Below, one piece after another: positions 1 to 5,475 of a stretch of 8,221 bases of DNA (the first letter of the stretch is position 1; each line of letters starts with the position of its first letter). Origin of the DNA: CAZUEG01 sp043798775 (GTDB lineage: Bacteria > Patescibacteriota > Minisyncoccia > Minisyncoccales > GWA2-46-15). Under the pieces are notes generated by a model. The model saw nothing but the letters and a program-made list of their open reading frames with translations. It was not told where the DNA came from and ran no database searches. The stretch spans positions 1 through 8,221 of the forward strand of contig JAZDOL010000051.1 of assembly GCA_043798775.1 (NCBI GenBank), written 5' to 3'. Position numbers and translations under genes: made by a program.

Positions 1-2
1 TT

Positions 3-320
3 TTTTATCATCAACCGGATTCAGAACTATATCTAATTGGCGCCAATGTTCCTCCATATCAACCCAAAAACGCCCCCCGGGACTATGACGAAAAACGCTC
101 AAGAAAATTGCTCTTAAGAAAGAAAGAAATCCGCTATCTTGAAGGAAAAAGCGGTCAAAAGGGCTTGACTTTTATCCCCTTAAGGGTTTATACTTCAAAC
201 GGCAAGATTAAGCTTGAATTCGCTCTCGCCCGCGGGAAAAAAGCATACGACAAGCGAGATACGCTTAAAAAACGTGATATCAAGCGAGAAATCGAGGGAG
301 CGTTGAAAGATCGGGGGTGA
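3..320 (+). CDS. smpB: SsrA-binding protein SmpB, 3' part (5' end outside window)
   Basis: SmpB binds the tRNA-like domain of tmRNA and takes the place of the missing anticodon arm when stalled ribosomes are rescued. The frame is open to the left edge, so the first 50 or so residues of the roughly 150-residue family are missing. Visible family landmarks are LIGANVPPYQPKNAPRDYD followed by the RSRKLLLRKKEI block, then GLTFIPLRVY, KLEFALARGKKAYDKR and the lysine-rich C-terminal tail TLKKRDIKREI, which is the helix that enters the mRNA channel. A TTG at 108 would be a false start, because conserved sequence continues upstream of it. The TGA stop (318-320) lies inside the first bases of the tmRNA gene, so the two are probably co-transcribed and separated by RNase P. 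No truncation or frameshift is seen apart from the window edge. Confidence 0.95.
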   Translation, partial: FYHQPDSELYLIGANVPPYQPKNAPRDYDEKRSRKLLLRKKEIRYLEGKSGQKGLTFIPLRVYTSNGKIKLEFALARGKKAYDKRDTLKKRDIKREIEGALKDRG

Positions 321-653
321 TTAGCTTCGATGAATGGCCAACCAAAGTATGCAGGCAAAGGTGTCGGTTCCTTTTCAAACTGCCGATAAAACAATATCTG
401 TCAATTCATTTAGACAGCCGGCGTTAGCATACGCCTAACGCCATCCATACGGCCGATTCTCGCTTAGCCGATTGGGTGTCATATTCAGCGAGATCGCTAA
501 CTGTTCCGGCCCGGGAATAGTTATCTAAAACTTAGGGCAACGGTATAGGTTTTTCGTCCGGTTATTAACCGATACTGTAAATAACCGGTCTATGTCTGTA
601 GAAGTATTTTGGAAATCCGTTCAGACGGGGGTTCAACTCCCCCCACCTCCACC
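313..653 (+). ncRNA. ssrA: tmRNA (transfer-messenger RNA)
   Basis: The tmRNA is alanylated, enters stalled ribosomes with SmpB and supplies a short reading frame for a degradation tag. The 5' acceptor strand GGGGGTG (313-319) pairs with CACCTCC (644-650), including the G3-U70 wobble recognised by alanyl-tRNA synthetase. The T arm is GGGGG-TTCAACT-CCCCC (627-643), and 651 is the discriminator A. Helix H2 is visible as CCAAAGTAT (342-350) with GTATTTTGG (604-612). Pseudoknot PK1 can be drawn from AAAGG (357-361) with CCTTT (370-374) and TGTCGG (362-367) with CCGATA (383-388). Helix H5 is GGCGTTAG (420-427) with CTAACGCC (435-442) and holds the tag stop codon. A further 9-bp hairpin (558-566 with 580-588) fits a downstream pseudoknot. 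The 3' end reads ACC followed by T, so the terminal A of CCA is not encoded. The molecule is one-piece, about 341 nt. Confidence 0.95.
400..438 (+). other. tmRNA tag-peptide reading frame (VNSFRQPALAYA)
   Basis: The frame encodes VNSFRQPALAYA and ends with TAA (436-438) inside helix H5. I chose GTC at 400 as resume codon because 11 nt separate it from the 3' strand of PK1, the same spacing as in E. coli. The five bases before it (TATCT) also keep the A at -4 found in E. coli (TAGTC). GCC at 382 is in the same frame and would give an 18-residue tag, but it would overlap the PK1 pairing. NSFRQPALA resembles the B. subtilis-type tag, yet the end is ALAYA rather than the usual ALAA. Confidence 0.75.
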
Positions 654-736
654 TTTTGCCAACATCGCAAGACAAACTGGGTTGAATGGTTGGGCGAGTA
701 AACATATGATTCTTTTGAATAAGATTGCAAAAGGTG
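650..736 (+). repeat. 10-bp inverted repeat pairing the tmRNA 3' end with its trailer
   Basis: CACCTTTTGC (650-659) begins in the last bases of the tmRNA and is perfectly complementary to GCAAAAGGTG (727-736). In a longer precursor the 3' trailer could mask the tmRNA 3' terminus. The four T residues after the tmRNA are too few to call an intrinsic terminator. The pairing is seen; its role is inference. Confidence 0.4.
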
Positions 737-773
737 TCCTCCGAAGTCCCGTTTAATGGGACGAAGGAGGACA
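735..773 (+). other. Strong hairpin with GAA/GAA internal loop
   Basis: TGTCCTCC (735-742) pairs with GGAGGACA (766-773). After a symmetric GAA/GAA internal loop (743-745, 763-765), which could form tandem sheared G-A pairs, GTCCC (746-750) pairs with GGGAC (758-762) around a seven-base loop. No T tract follows, so it is not a normal terminator. It lies between ssrA and infC, and its 3' arm carries the GAAGGAGGAC motif that recurs at 940 and in the minus-strand RNA near 7130. It may be a processing site or part of an infC-operon leader; the sequence does not decide. Confidence 0.5.
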
Positions 774-998
774 ACATTAACCAGCTCCGCTTCGCTCAAA
801 TTTGCCAGTAGTTAGTAATGTGTAGTTTGTAATTAGGGTAAGGAATTATTGATACACAAGAAAATTTGCTCCCAAATTACAAATTACTCATACTCACACA
901 AAGTCCAGTAGTTAGTAATTTGTATTGAGTAATTAGGGCGAAGGAGGACAACATCCACTGTTTCGCCCGAGACAAAGGACAACATTAGCCAGCTCCGC
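763..998 (+). repeat. Three related short direct repeats (GGA-GGACAACATTA-type)
   Basis: Copy 1 (763-790) has GAAGGAGGACAACATTAACC and then AGCTCCGC. Copy 2 (940-954) keeps only GAAGGAGGACAACAT. Copy 3 (974-998) has AAAGGACAACATTAGCC and then AGCTCCGC. Copy 2 sits in a hairpin closed by GGGCGAA (936-942) and TTCGCCC (962-968). The repeats look like products of local duplication in non-coding DNA. Confidence 0.6.
805..938 (+). repeat. Pair of 34-bp direct repeats with an inverted partial copy between them
   Basis: Positions 805-838 and 905-938 both begin CCAGTAGTTAGTAAT and end GTAATTAGGG, differing at about four of 34 bases. Between them, 871-893 (CCCAAATTAC then AAATTACTC) is an inverted, partial copy. 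With the neighbouring GGACAACATTA repeats they fill most of the gene-free stretch 654-1034, where I find no credible ORF. Similar A+T-rich words occur again at 7283-7413. Confidence 0.6.
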
Positions 999-1034
999 CT
1001 ATCAAATTAATACAGCATTTAACCAAGCAACACT

Positions 1035-1610
1035 CTGCAAAAGAAACTTTTAATCAATACTCAAGTAAAAGCGCCCAACGTACGATTGGTAAGCGATAGT
1101 GGGGCGCAGTTAGGCGTTTTTACCCTTGAACAGGCGGTACAAATGGCGAGAGATAGCGGTCTTGATCTTATCCAGGTTACCGAGAAGGTTGATCCTCCGG
1201 TGTGTCGCCTGATGGATTACGGAAAGTTTCTTTATCGAGAAAAGAAAAAAGAAAAACCAGTTAGGAGCGGACAAGGAGAGATTAAGGGGATTCGATTGGG
1301 GTTTGGAATATCCGACCACGATATGGAGATCCGCGCCAAACAAGCAGCAAAGTTTTTATCTGACGGTTACAAGGTAAAAATCGAGCTTATATTAAAAGGA
1401 AGAGAGAAGGCCTTGGGGGATTTCGCTACAGATAAATTTGAAAGATTCAACGCCGTCCTTTCGGGAATTACTCCCCTCTGCATCGAAAGAGAATTAAAAA
1501 GAGAACCGCGAGGTTTAATAATGATCGTAGCTAAGGGAACTGCTAAAAACAGTGGACTCCCCGATCAACAAAAAAATGAAACTGCGAAAATCAATAGTCA
1601 AAAGGTTTAA
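1035..1610 (+). CDS. infC: Translation initiation factor IF-3
   Basis: IF3 binds the 30S subunit, keeps subunits apart and rejects wrong start codons and initiator mismatches. The N-terminal domain shows LINTQVKAPNVRLVSDSGAQLG, LDLIQVTEKVDPPVCRLMDYGKF, then a lysine-rich linker (REKKKEKP). The C-terminal domain carries IRLGFGISDHDMEIRAKQAAKFL and KVKIELILKGREKA. No ATG or GTG precedes the conserved N-terminus: the frame is closed by TAA at 1020-1022. TTG at 1086 would delete the conserved INTQVKAPNVRL block. I therefore place the start at CTG 1035, giving 191 residues beginning MQKKLLINTQ; ATC at 1053 is the alternative. Rare starts are a known feature of infC, used for autoregulation by IF3. 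No Shine-Dalgarno is visible. It leads the rpmI-rplT operon, overlapping rpmI by 35 nt. Confidence 0.9.
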   Translation: MQKKLLINTQVKAPNVRLVSDSGAQLGVFTLEQAVQMARDSGLDLIQVTEKVDPPVCRLMDYGKFLYREKKKEKPVRSGQGEIKGIRLGFGISDHDMEIRAKQAAKFLSDGYKVKIELILKGREKALGDFATDKFERFNAVLSGITPLCIERELKREPRGLIMIVAKGTAKNSGLPDQQKNETAKINSQKV

Positions 1611-1761
1611 GATAACAAAGAACGGCAAGGTGATGAGACGACCAACCGGACTTAATCATTACCGCGCCAAGAAAACTGGAGAAGCAGTCAGAAAAAGCAG
1701 GAAGTGGGTTATGGTTTCTCCAAACGAGGCAAAGAAAATTAAAAAAATTATTCATCGTTAA
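1576..1761 (+). CDS. rpmI: Large-subunit ribosomal protein bL35
   Basis: A 61-residue basic protein with the L35 pattern: KLRKSIVKRFKITKNGKVMRRPTG, the NHYRAKK segment and the C-terminal KWVMVSPNEAKKIKKII. The length fits the family (about 60-66 residues). The start is ATG 1576, giving MKLRKSIVKRF; a GTG 24 nt further upstream would add non-homologous residues. The gene begins inside the 3' end of infC in another frame (35-nt overlap), which suggests tight translational linkage. The sequence before the start is A-rich without a Shine-Dalgarno. infC-rpmI-rplT is the conserved bacterial order, and in E. coli and B. subtilis the operon is repressed by L20. Confidence 0.93.
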   Translation: MKLRKSIVKRFKITKNGKVMRRPTGLNHYRAKKTGEAVRKSRKWVMVSPNEAKKIKKIIHR

Positions 1762-1768
1762 TATTTAT

Positions 1769-1827
1769 CAGATGTCGCGGATAAGTCGTTGATGTTTTTA
1801 CAAATCAACGACTTTAATTGCCATCTG
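1769..1827 (+). promoter_or_regulatory. Long hairpin between rpmI and rplT, possible L20-type control element
   Basis: An inner perfect 11-bp stem, AAGTCGTTGAT (1783-1793) with ATCAACGACTT (1804-1814), has a 10-nt loop. An outer 6-bp stem CAGATG (1769-1774) with CATCTG (1822-1827) encloses an internal loop. It ends 10 nt before the rplT ATG. The following bases are not a T tract, so termination is unlikely. Known L20 operators mimic the 23S rRNA site bound by L20; whether this one does is inference. Confidence 0.45.
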
Positions 1828-1837
1828 CCAATACTAT

Positions 1838-2182
1838 ATGGTTCGGGTCAAAAGAGGAGTATCGGCTAATAAAAGAAGAAAAAATCTCTTAGACGTTACT
1901 AAGGGTTTTCAACATGGAAGAAAGTCCAAGTTTCGTCTGGCAAAAGAAGCGGCTTATCACGCGTTAAGATATGCTACTCGTGATAGACGAGCGAAAAAAA
2001 GAGTTTTTCGCGCGTCGTGGCAGGTAACAGTTAATGCCGCGGTAAGGGACTATGGGATATCTTATAGTAAATTTATAAAACAACTAAAAGATAAGAAAGT
2101 AACGATAAACCGTAAAATCCTGGCAGAAATAGCAACCAATAATCACGATCTATTCGCCAAGATCGTAGAAGCAGTCAAATAA
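1838..2182 (+). CDS. rplT: Large-subunit ribosomal protein bL20
   Basis: A 114-residue basic protein, full length for L20. It begins MVRVKRGVSANKRRKNLL, close to the family's MARVKRGV start. The long basic N-terminal helix continues with KGFQHGRKSKFRLAKEAAYHALRYATRDRRAKKRVFR, and the globular C-terminal part shows the conserved INAAVR/GISYSKFI-type segment (VNAAVRDYGISYSKFIKQL) and RKILAEIA. L20 is needed early in 50S assembly and in several bacteria represses its own operon. The ATG lies 76 nt after rpmI behind a hairpin; no Shine-Dalgarno is present (CATCTGCCAATACTAT before the start). It is the last gene of the infC operon, followed by a terminator 7 nt downstream. Confidence 0.96.
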   Translation: MVRVKRGVSANKRRKNLLDVTKGFQHGRKSKFRLAKEAAYHALRYATRDRRAKKRVFRASWQVTVNAAVRDYGISYSKFIKQLKDKKVTINRKILAEIATNNHDLFAKIVEAVK

Positions 2183-2188
2183 AATACG

Positions 2189-2214
2189 AAAACGCCCCAG
2201 AGGGCGTTTTTTGT
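2189..2214 (+). terminator. Intrinsic terminator of the infC-rpmI-rplT operon
   Basis: AAAACGCCC (2189-2197) pairs with GGGCGTTTT (2202-2210) around the loop CAGA, and a run of six T (2207-2212) follows. Read on the minus strand the hairpin is followed by TTTTCGTATTTT, so it may also stop transcription arriving from polX, whose stop codon lies about 14 nt away. Confidence 0.88.
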
Positions 2215-2226
2215 TGGTCTCAAGAC

Positions 2227-3951
2227 CTATTTAAAGTGCGCCATCAGCTTCTTTGTGGGTAGCGTATTAATTATATCTTCCTTGCTCGCCCACCCGCGAC
2301 GCGCCTGCCCGATTCCATACCTCATCCCCGCCAATTGTTTTTTGTCATGAGAGTCCGTGTTAATAATCATCTTTACATTATTTTCCTTACCGCGACGAAT
2401 ATTCTTATCATTCAAGTCCAGCCGCTCATCTGAAGAATTGATTTCCAAAATTGTGCCGGTTTCTCGCGCGATAGTCAAAATCCTGCCGAAGTCGATATTG
2501 TATCCTTCTCTTTTCTTTAATAGTCGGCCAGTGGGGTGAGAAATGATGTCGACATTTGGATTTTTCATCGTTTTAATAATTCTGTCGGTCATCTGGCCCG
2601 TTGGCATATTGAATTGCGAATGGACGCCGGCAATCACATAATCCAACTTCTCAAGAATATTATCGTCAATGTCTACACGGCCATCAGCAAGAATATTTGT
2701 TTCGCACCCATGAAGAATAGTAAAGGGAATGCCTTTCTGGCGATAGTTGTTATTCAACCGCTTAATTTCTTTTTTCTGCGCCATTAGTTGTTTTTCGTCC
2801 AATCCGTTTTCGATTTTCAAGAATTTTGTGTGATCGGAAATTCCGATGTATTGGTATCCGCGCCCCATGCCGGCCTCGGCCATTTGCCTTATCGAATTTA
2901 CGCCACCATCCCAATCGGAATGACAATGGAGATCGCCTTGAATATCACTGATATTAACTAATTTGGGCAAGTTATTCTTGAGAGCTTGCTCAATTTCTCC
3001 ATTATTCTCTCGCATTTCTGGAGGAATCCACGCCATTTTAAGGGCGCGGTATATGTCGATTTCGTTATCGCTTGGCAACATCTTACTACCCCTGAATATT
3101 CCATATTCATTTAATTTAAGATTGTTCTGGATGGCAATTCTGCGCAGGGCAATATTGTGCTCCTTAGAGCCGGTAAAATATTGAAGCGCCGAACCGTAAC
3201 TCTTTTTGGGAACAACTCTTAAGTCAACATCGAATCCGTCGGCCATACGAATCGATGTCTTGGTTTTTCCCTTTCCCCACACTTTTTTTACTCCTTTTTG
3301 AGAAACAAAATAGTTCATTACCTCTTCCGGTTTGTTGGAAACGGCCAATAAATCGACATCGCCAATCGTTTCTTTCATTCTTCTCAAAGAGCCGGCGTAG
3401 GTAACTTCGTCAACAATTTGATTTTCTCGCATATCTTTGCACATCATTTCCACGATCGGCAGAATCGTTCCAATAAGCGACCTCCCTTGATCGCGTTTCA
3501 AAAAATTGATTGCCTCGATAATGTTGGTCTCTGTTTTTAATCCAAAGTTAGGGATATCGCGCAATTTTCCGTTTTTTGCCGCTATTTCTAAATCCTTCAG
3601 GTTTTTGACCTTGCGGTATAAATATAAGTCCCTGATTGATTTTGGACCAATGCCTTCCACCGACAAAAGATCGTCTAAATCCACCGGCATTCCCTTTTTA
3701 AACTCCTCATAATAACTAATCTTTCCTGTTTTAATGTACTCTTCAATTCTTTGGGCAATATTACTTCCCACGCCTGGTATTTTTTCTATCCCCCTTAACC
3801 CTTCTCTTCGATATAAAGCACTAACATCTTCCTCCGTGGCTTCGATCGAAAAAGCGGCTTTTCTGTAAGCCACCGGACGAAATGGCATCCCCTCCATTTC
3901 TAAATAAATCGATATTAAGTAGATTATATGGGCTAACTCTTTATTAGCCAT
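2227..3951 (-). CDS. polX: DNA polymerase/3'-5' exonuclease PolX (pol beta-like plus PHP domain)
   Basis: A 574-residue family X polymerase of the bacterial type, acting in gap filling and base excision repair; it is full length. The N-terminal 8-kDa region and helix-hairpin-helix motifs are at IPGVGSNIAQRI (58-69), VEGIGPKSI (98-106) and IPNFGLKTETNI (133-144). The nucleotidyltransferase core has GSLRR (187-191), GDVD (197-200, D198 and D200) and DVDLRV (241-246, D243) as the metal-binding triad. FTGSKEHN (259-266) is also typical. The C-terminal PHP domain holds the metal-ligand motifs DLHCHSD (340-346), ISDH (371-374), HGCE (414-417), AGVHS (441-445), SHPTGRLL (471-478) and NTDSH (531-535). 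All catalytic residues seem present, so both activities are plausible. ATG at 3951 is 8 nt after the MFS-like gene and has no Shine-Dalgarno. Confidence 0.95.
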   Translation of the reverse strand: MANKELAHIIYLISIYLEMEGMPFRPVAYRKAAFSIEATEEDVSALYRREGLRGIEKIPGVGSNIAQRIEEYIKTGKISYYEEFKKGMPVDLDDLLSVEGIGPKSIRDLYLYRKVKNLKDLEIAAKNGKLRDIPNFGLKTETNIIEAINFLKRDQGRSLIGTILPIVEMMCKDMRENQIVDEVTYAGSLRRMKETIGDVDLLAVSNKPEEVMNYFVSQKGVKKVWGKGKTKTSIRMADGFDVDLRVVPKKSYGSALQYFTGSKEHNIALRRIAIQNNLKLNEYGIFRGSKMLPSDNEIDIYRALKMAWIPPEMRENNGEIEQALKNNLPKLVNISDIQGDLHCHSDWDGGVNSIRQMAEAGMGRGYQYIGISDHTKFLKIENGLDEKQLMAQKKEIKRLNNNYRQKGIPFTILHGCETNILADGRVDIDDNILEKLDYVIAGVHSQFNMPTGQMTDRIIKTMKNPNVDIISHPTGRLLKKREGYNIDFGRILTIARETGTILEINSSDERLDLNDKNIRRGKENNVKMIINTDSHDKKQLAGMRYGIGQARRGWASKEDIINTLPTKKLMAHFK

Positions 3952-3959
3952 GAAATTAG

Positions 3960-4637
3960 TTAACGCAAGTCCTGTGAATAAAATTTTTCTTTTGAGAAAA
4001 TATTTTTGCCTTCGTGTTTTTCCGTATCGCGAGGAAGAATCACCCGCGCCAAAACGAATAACAACGAAGCGCTAATAATTGTGAATATTCCCCCGATAAC
4101 AAATATTATTTCGAAGCCAAATTTGCTGATTAGTAGTCCGCTGATTCCTCCGGCGAAACCGATTCCCGCTCCCGCAATCGTCGAATCAATGCCCCACTCG
4201 GTAGATTCTTTGCCCTTGTCGATATGGCGGGTAAATATCGCAACCATTCCCGCCTCATATAAAACCATCCCTAGAGAAAATACACTTTGAAGAAAATAAA
4301 CATGCCATGGCAGTGTTGCCATCATATAGCCAAAAAATACAACGGAAACCAATACTGCGCCAAAGAACAAGAACCAATAATCGTCTTCCTCGCCATTATT
4401 ATCGTCAAGAAACAACCCAATAGGTATTCTCAAGGTCGATCTTGTTAACCAATAGATCGCCACGGCTATTCCAACTACTGCCGCGCTTCCTCCGTGTATT
4501 CTTTCAATAATGAAAACGGCTAATAGTGGTGAAACAAACCCCCATCCGCTCCAGAATGCCAAATTCACTTTGACTAAATTTTTGACTACCTTATTGGCGC
4601 GGAACGGCATCAATAAAGCAAGGGATAGTTTTCTCAT
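3960..4637 (-). CDS. Six-helix MFS-like membrane protein (half-size)
   Basis: A 225-residue membrane protein with about six predicted spans, near residues 24-43, 51-70, 88-106, 110-134, 150-170 and 174-199. The loop after span 2 has LRIPIGLFLDD, like motif A of the major facilitator superfamily (G-x3-D-R/K type). Spans 4-6 read like an N-terminal MFS half, with EAGMVAIFTRHID before span 5. Normal MFS transporters have 12 spans and about 400 residues; here the frame ends in a charged tail (RDTEKHEGKNIFSKEKFYSQDLR) with no continuation in another frame, since polX begins 8 nt later. It may work as a dimer, or be a shortened family common in small genomes. The substrate is unknown. Its ATG overlaps the TGA of the upstream DUF1858 gene (ATGA, 4634-4637), so the two are translationally coupled. 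Confidence 0.75.
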   Translation of the reverse strand: MRKLSLALLMPFRANKVVKNLVKVNLAFWSGWGFVSPLLAVFIIERIHGGSAAVVGIAVAIYWLTRSTLRIPIGLFLDDNNGEEDDYWFLFFGAVLVSVVFFGYMMATLPWHVYFLQSVFSLGMVLYEAGMVAIFTRHIDKGKESTEWGIDSTIAGAGIGFAGGISGLLISKFGFEIIFVIGGIFTIISASLLFVLARVILPRDTEKHEGKNIFSKEKFYSQDLR

Positions 4638-4873
4638 TTCGTTTTTTTATTTATTGTTTTCTTTAGATCGTTAATTAGTTCCTTAATGTCAACGCCATGG
4701 ATACTAGCGACATCATTCAAGGTTTCCGGCCCGGCCATTGGGCAACCGGCGCAATGCAGATCATAGTTCAAGAATACAGGCGCGGTTTCGGGGTACACTC
4801 CAATCACCTCTCTAACAAATGAATCGGGGGAGATTGTAATTTTAGCAATTTTCTTTTCAGTTTGTTTTTGCAT
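4634..4873 (-). CDS. DUF1858 domain protein with CxxC motif
   Basis: A 79-residue protein whose residues 13-75 fit DUF1858, the disulfide domain found with hybrid-cluster proteins and at the N-terminus of ScdA/RIC-type proteins. The family landmarks are PDSFVREVIGVYPETAPVFLNYDLHCAGCPMA, with C41 and C44 forming CxxC, and then the LNDVASIHGVDIKELINDL helix. Stand-alone copies are common in anaerobes; a redox or metal-related role is likely but not shown. The ATG (4871-4873) is preceded by A+T-rich sequence with at best a weak AAAG. It is 41 nt downstream of the Gre-family gene and overlaps the MFS-like gene by 4 nt, which suggests the two products act together, perhaps with the CxxC protein as a partner or sensor. 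That is inference. Confidence 0.8.
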   Translation of the reverse strand: MQKQTEKKIAKITISPDSFVREVIGVYPETAPVFLNYDLHCAGCPMAGPETLNDVASIHGVDIKELINDLKKTINKKTK

Positions 4874-4914
4874 AACTTTATTTTATCTTAATCCTCAACA
4901 AACACAAACCGCCA

Positions 4915-5391
4915 CTATATTTGTTCATACGCTACTTTCAATATCTTAAACGATTGACGAATGGATTCTTTTATAGCGATAGCGTCACCTACTCTTTTTC
5001 CTATCAAAGCTCTCCCTATTGGTGATTCGTTAGAGATAATATTTTTTTGGGGATCCACTTCTACCGTTCCCAATATCTTTAATTTCTCAATATGGCCGTT
5101 CATTTCCAAAGATACCGTCGCTCCCAAACCAACAAAACTCTGATCACGCCTATCCGGCAATGATATGATTTTCGCGTTATCAAGAATATTTTTCAATTCA
5201 CACAAACGAGTTTCCAGTAACTCAAGGTCTTCGTGAAAATTTAGATAGTCCGGGTCGATATCTTCCGATTGGAAAGTGGCCGGCGAGTCGCCGTTTGTTT
5301 TTAAGTCCTTAATTTTTTGCAAATCAGAATACTCTCCCTGAACCCTTACTAGACCTTTTTCGGTTACAAAATAGTGTCTTTTCTCGGTCAT
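4915..5391 (-). CDS. Gre-family transcription factor (GreA/GreB-like)
   Basis: A 158-residue protein, the usual length for GreA. The C-terminal FKBP-like domain that binds RNA polymerase (about 84-157) is clear: GATVSLEMNGHIEKLKILGTVEVDPQKNIISNESPIGRALIGKRVGDAI. The N-terminal half (about 10-75) should be the antiparallel coiled coil that reaches into the secondary channel. The canonical tip motif GDxxENAEY of GreA is not recognisable; the matching region reads SEDIDPDYLNFHEDLELLETRL (42-63), still with several acidic residues. Function as a transcript cleavage factor is therefore likely but not certain; a Gfh1-like or other secondary-channel regulator is possible. The gene starts just downstream of the terminator at 5422-5445, so it should have its own promoter, and it leads the DUF1858-MFS-polX cluster. 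Confidence 0.85.
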   Translation of the reverse strand: MTEKRHYFVTEKGLVRVQGEYSDLQKIKDLKTNGDSPATFQSEDIDPDYLNFHEDLELLETRLCELKNILDNAKIISLPDRRDQSFVGLGATVSLEMNGHIEKLKILGTVEVDPQKNIISNESPIGRALIGKRVGDAIAIKESIRQSFKILKVAYEQI

Positions 5392-5415
5392 GTCTTTGTT
5401 GTTAATGAATAATAT

Positions 5416-5445
5416 TAAATGAAAACCTCCCGTTGGCGGGAGGTT
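5416..5445 (-). terminator. Intrinsic terminator of the LOG-membrane protein-zinc ribbon operon
   Basis: On the minus strand AACCTCCCG pairs with CGGGAGGTT (9 bp, 5424-5445) around the loop CCAA, and TTTTCATTT follows. It lies about 30 nt after the 75-residue ORF and separates it from the Gre-family gene. Confidence 0.8.
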
Positions 5446-5475
5446 GGTTTGGTATGATTAAGTAAATTTATTAAA

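Noticed and set aside
188..394. Minus-strand ORF of 68 residues over the smpB/ssrA junction
   Set aside because: It lies entirely within smpB and the tmRNA, with no motif or homology; a shadow.
382..438. tmRNA tag starting at GCC 382 (18 residues)
   Set aside because: Same frame, but the codon overlaps the PK1 stem and would leave no spacer; GTC 400 fits the spacing of known tmRNAs better.
735..773. Hairpin as intrinsic terminator of ssrA
   Set aside because: There is no T tract after either arm; the sequence continues ACAACATTAACC.
565..799. Two overlapping minus-strand ORFs over the tmRNA 3' end and its trailer
   Set aside because: They read the complement of the tmRNA T arm (GGVEPP-type peptides are typical false ORFs over tRNA-like 3' ends).
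805..938. Repeats as a CRISPR array
   Set aside because: Only two direct copies exist, they are imperfect, and an inverted copy lies between them; no cas genes are present.
4006..4290. 94-residue plus-strand ORF opposite the MFS-like gene
   Set aside because: It is the complement of a clear membrane protein; its proline-rich, motif-free sequence is what antisense frames of hydrophobic genes give.
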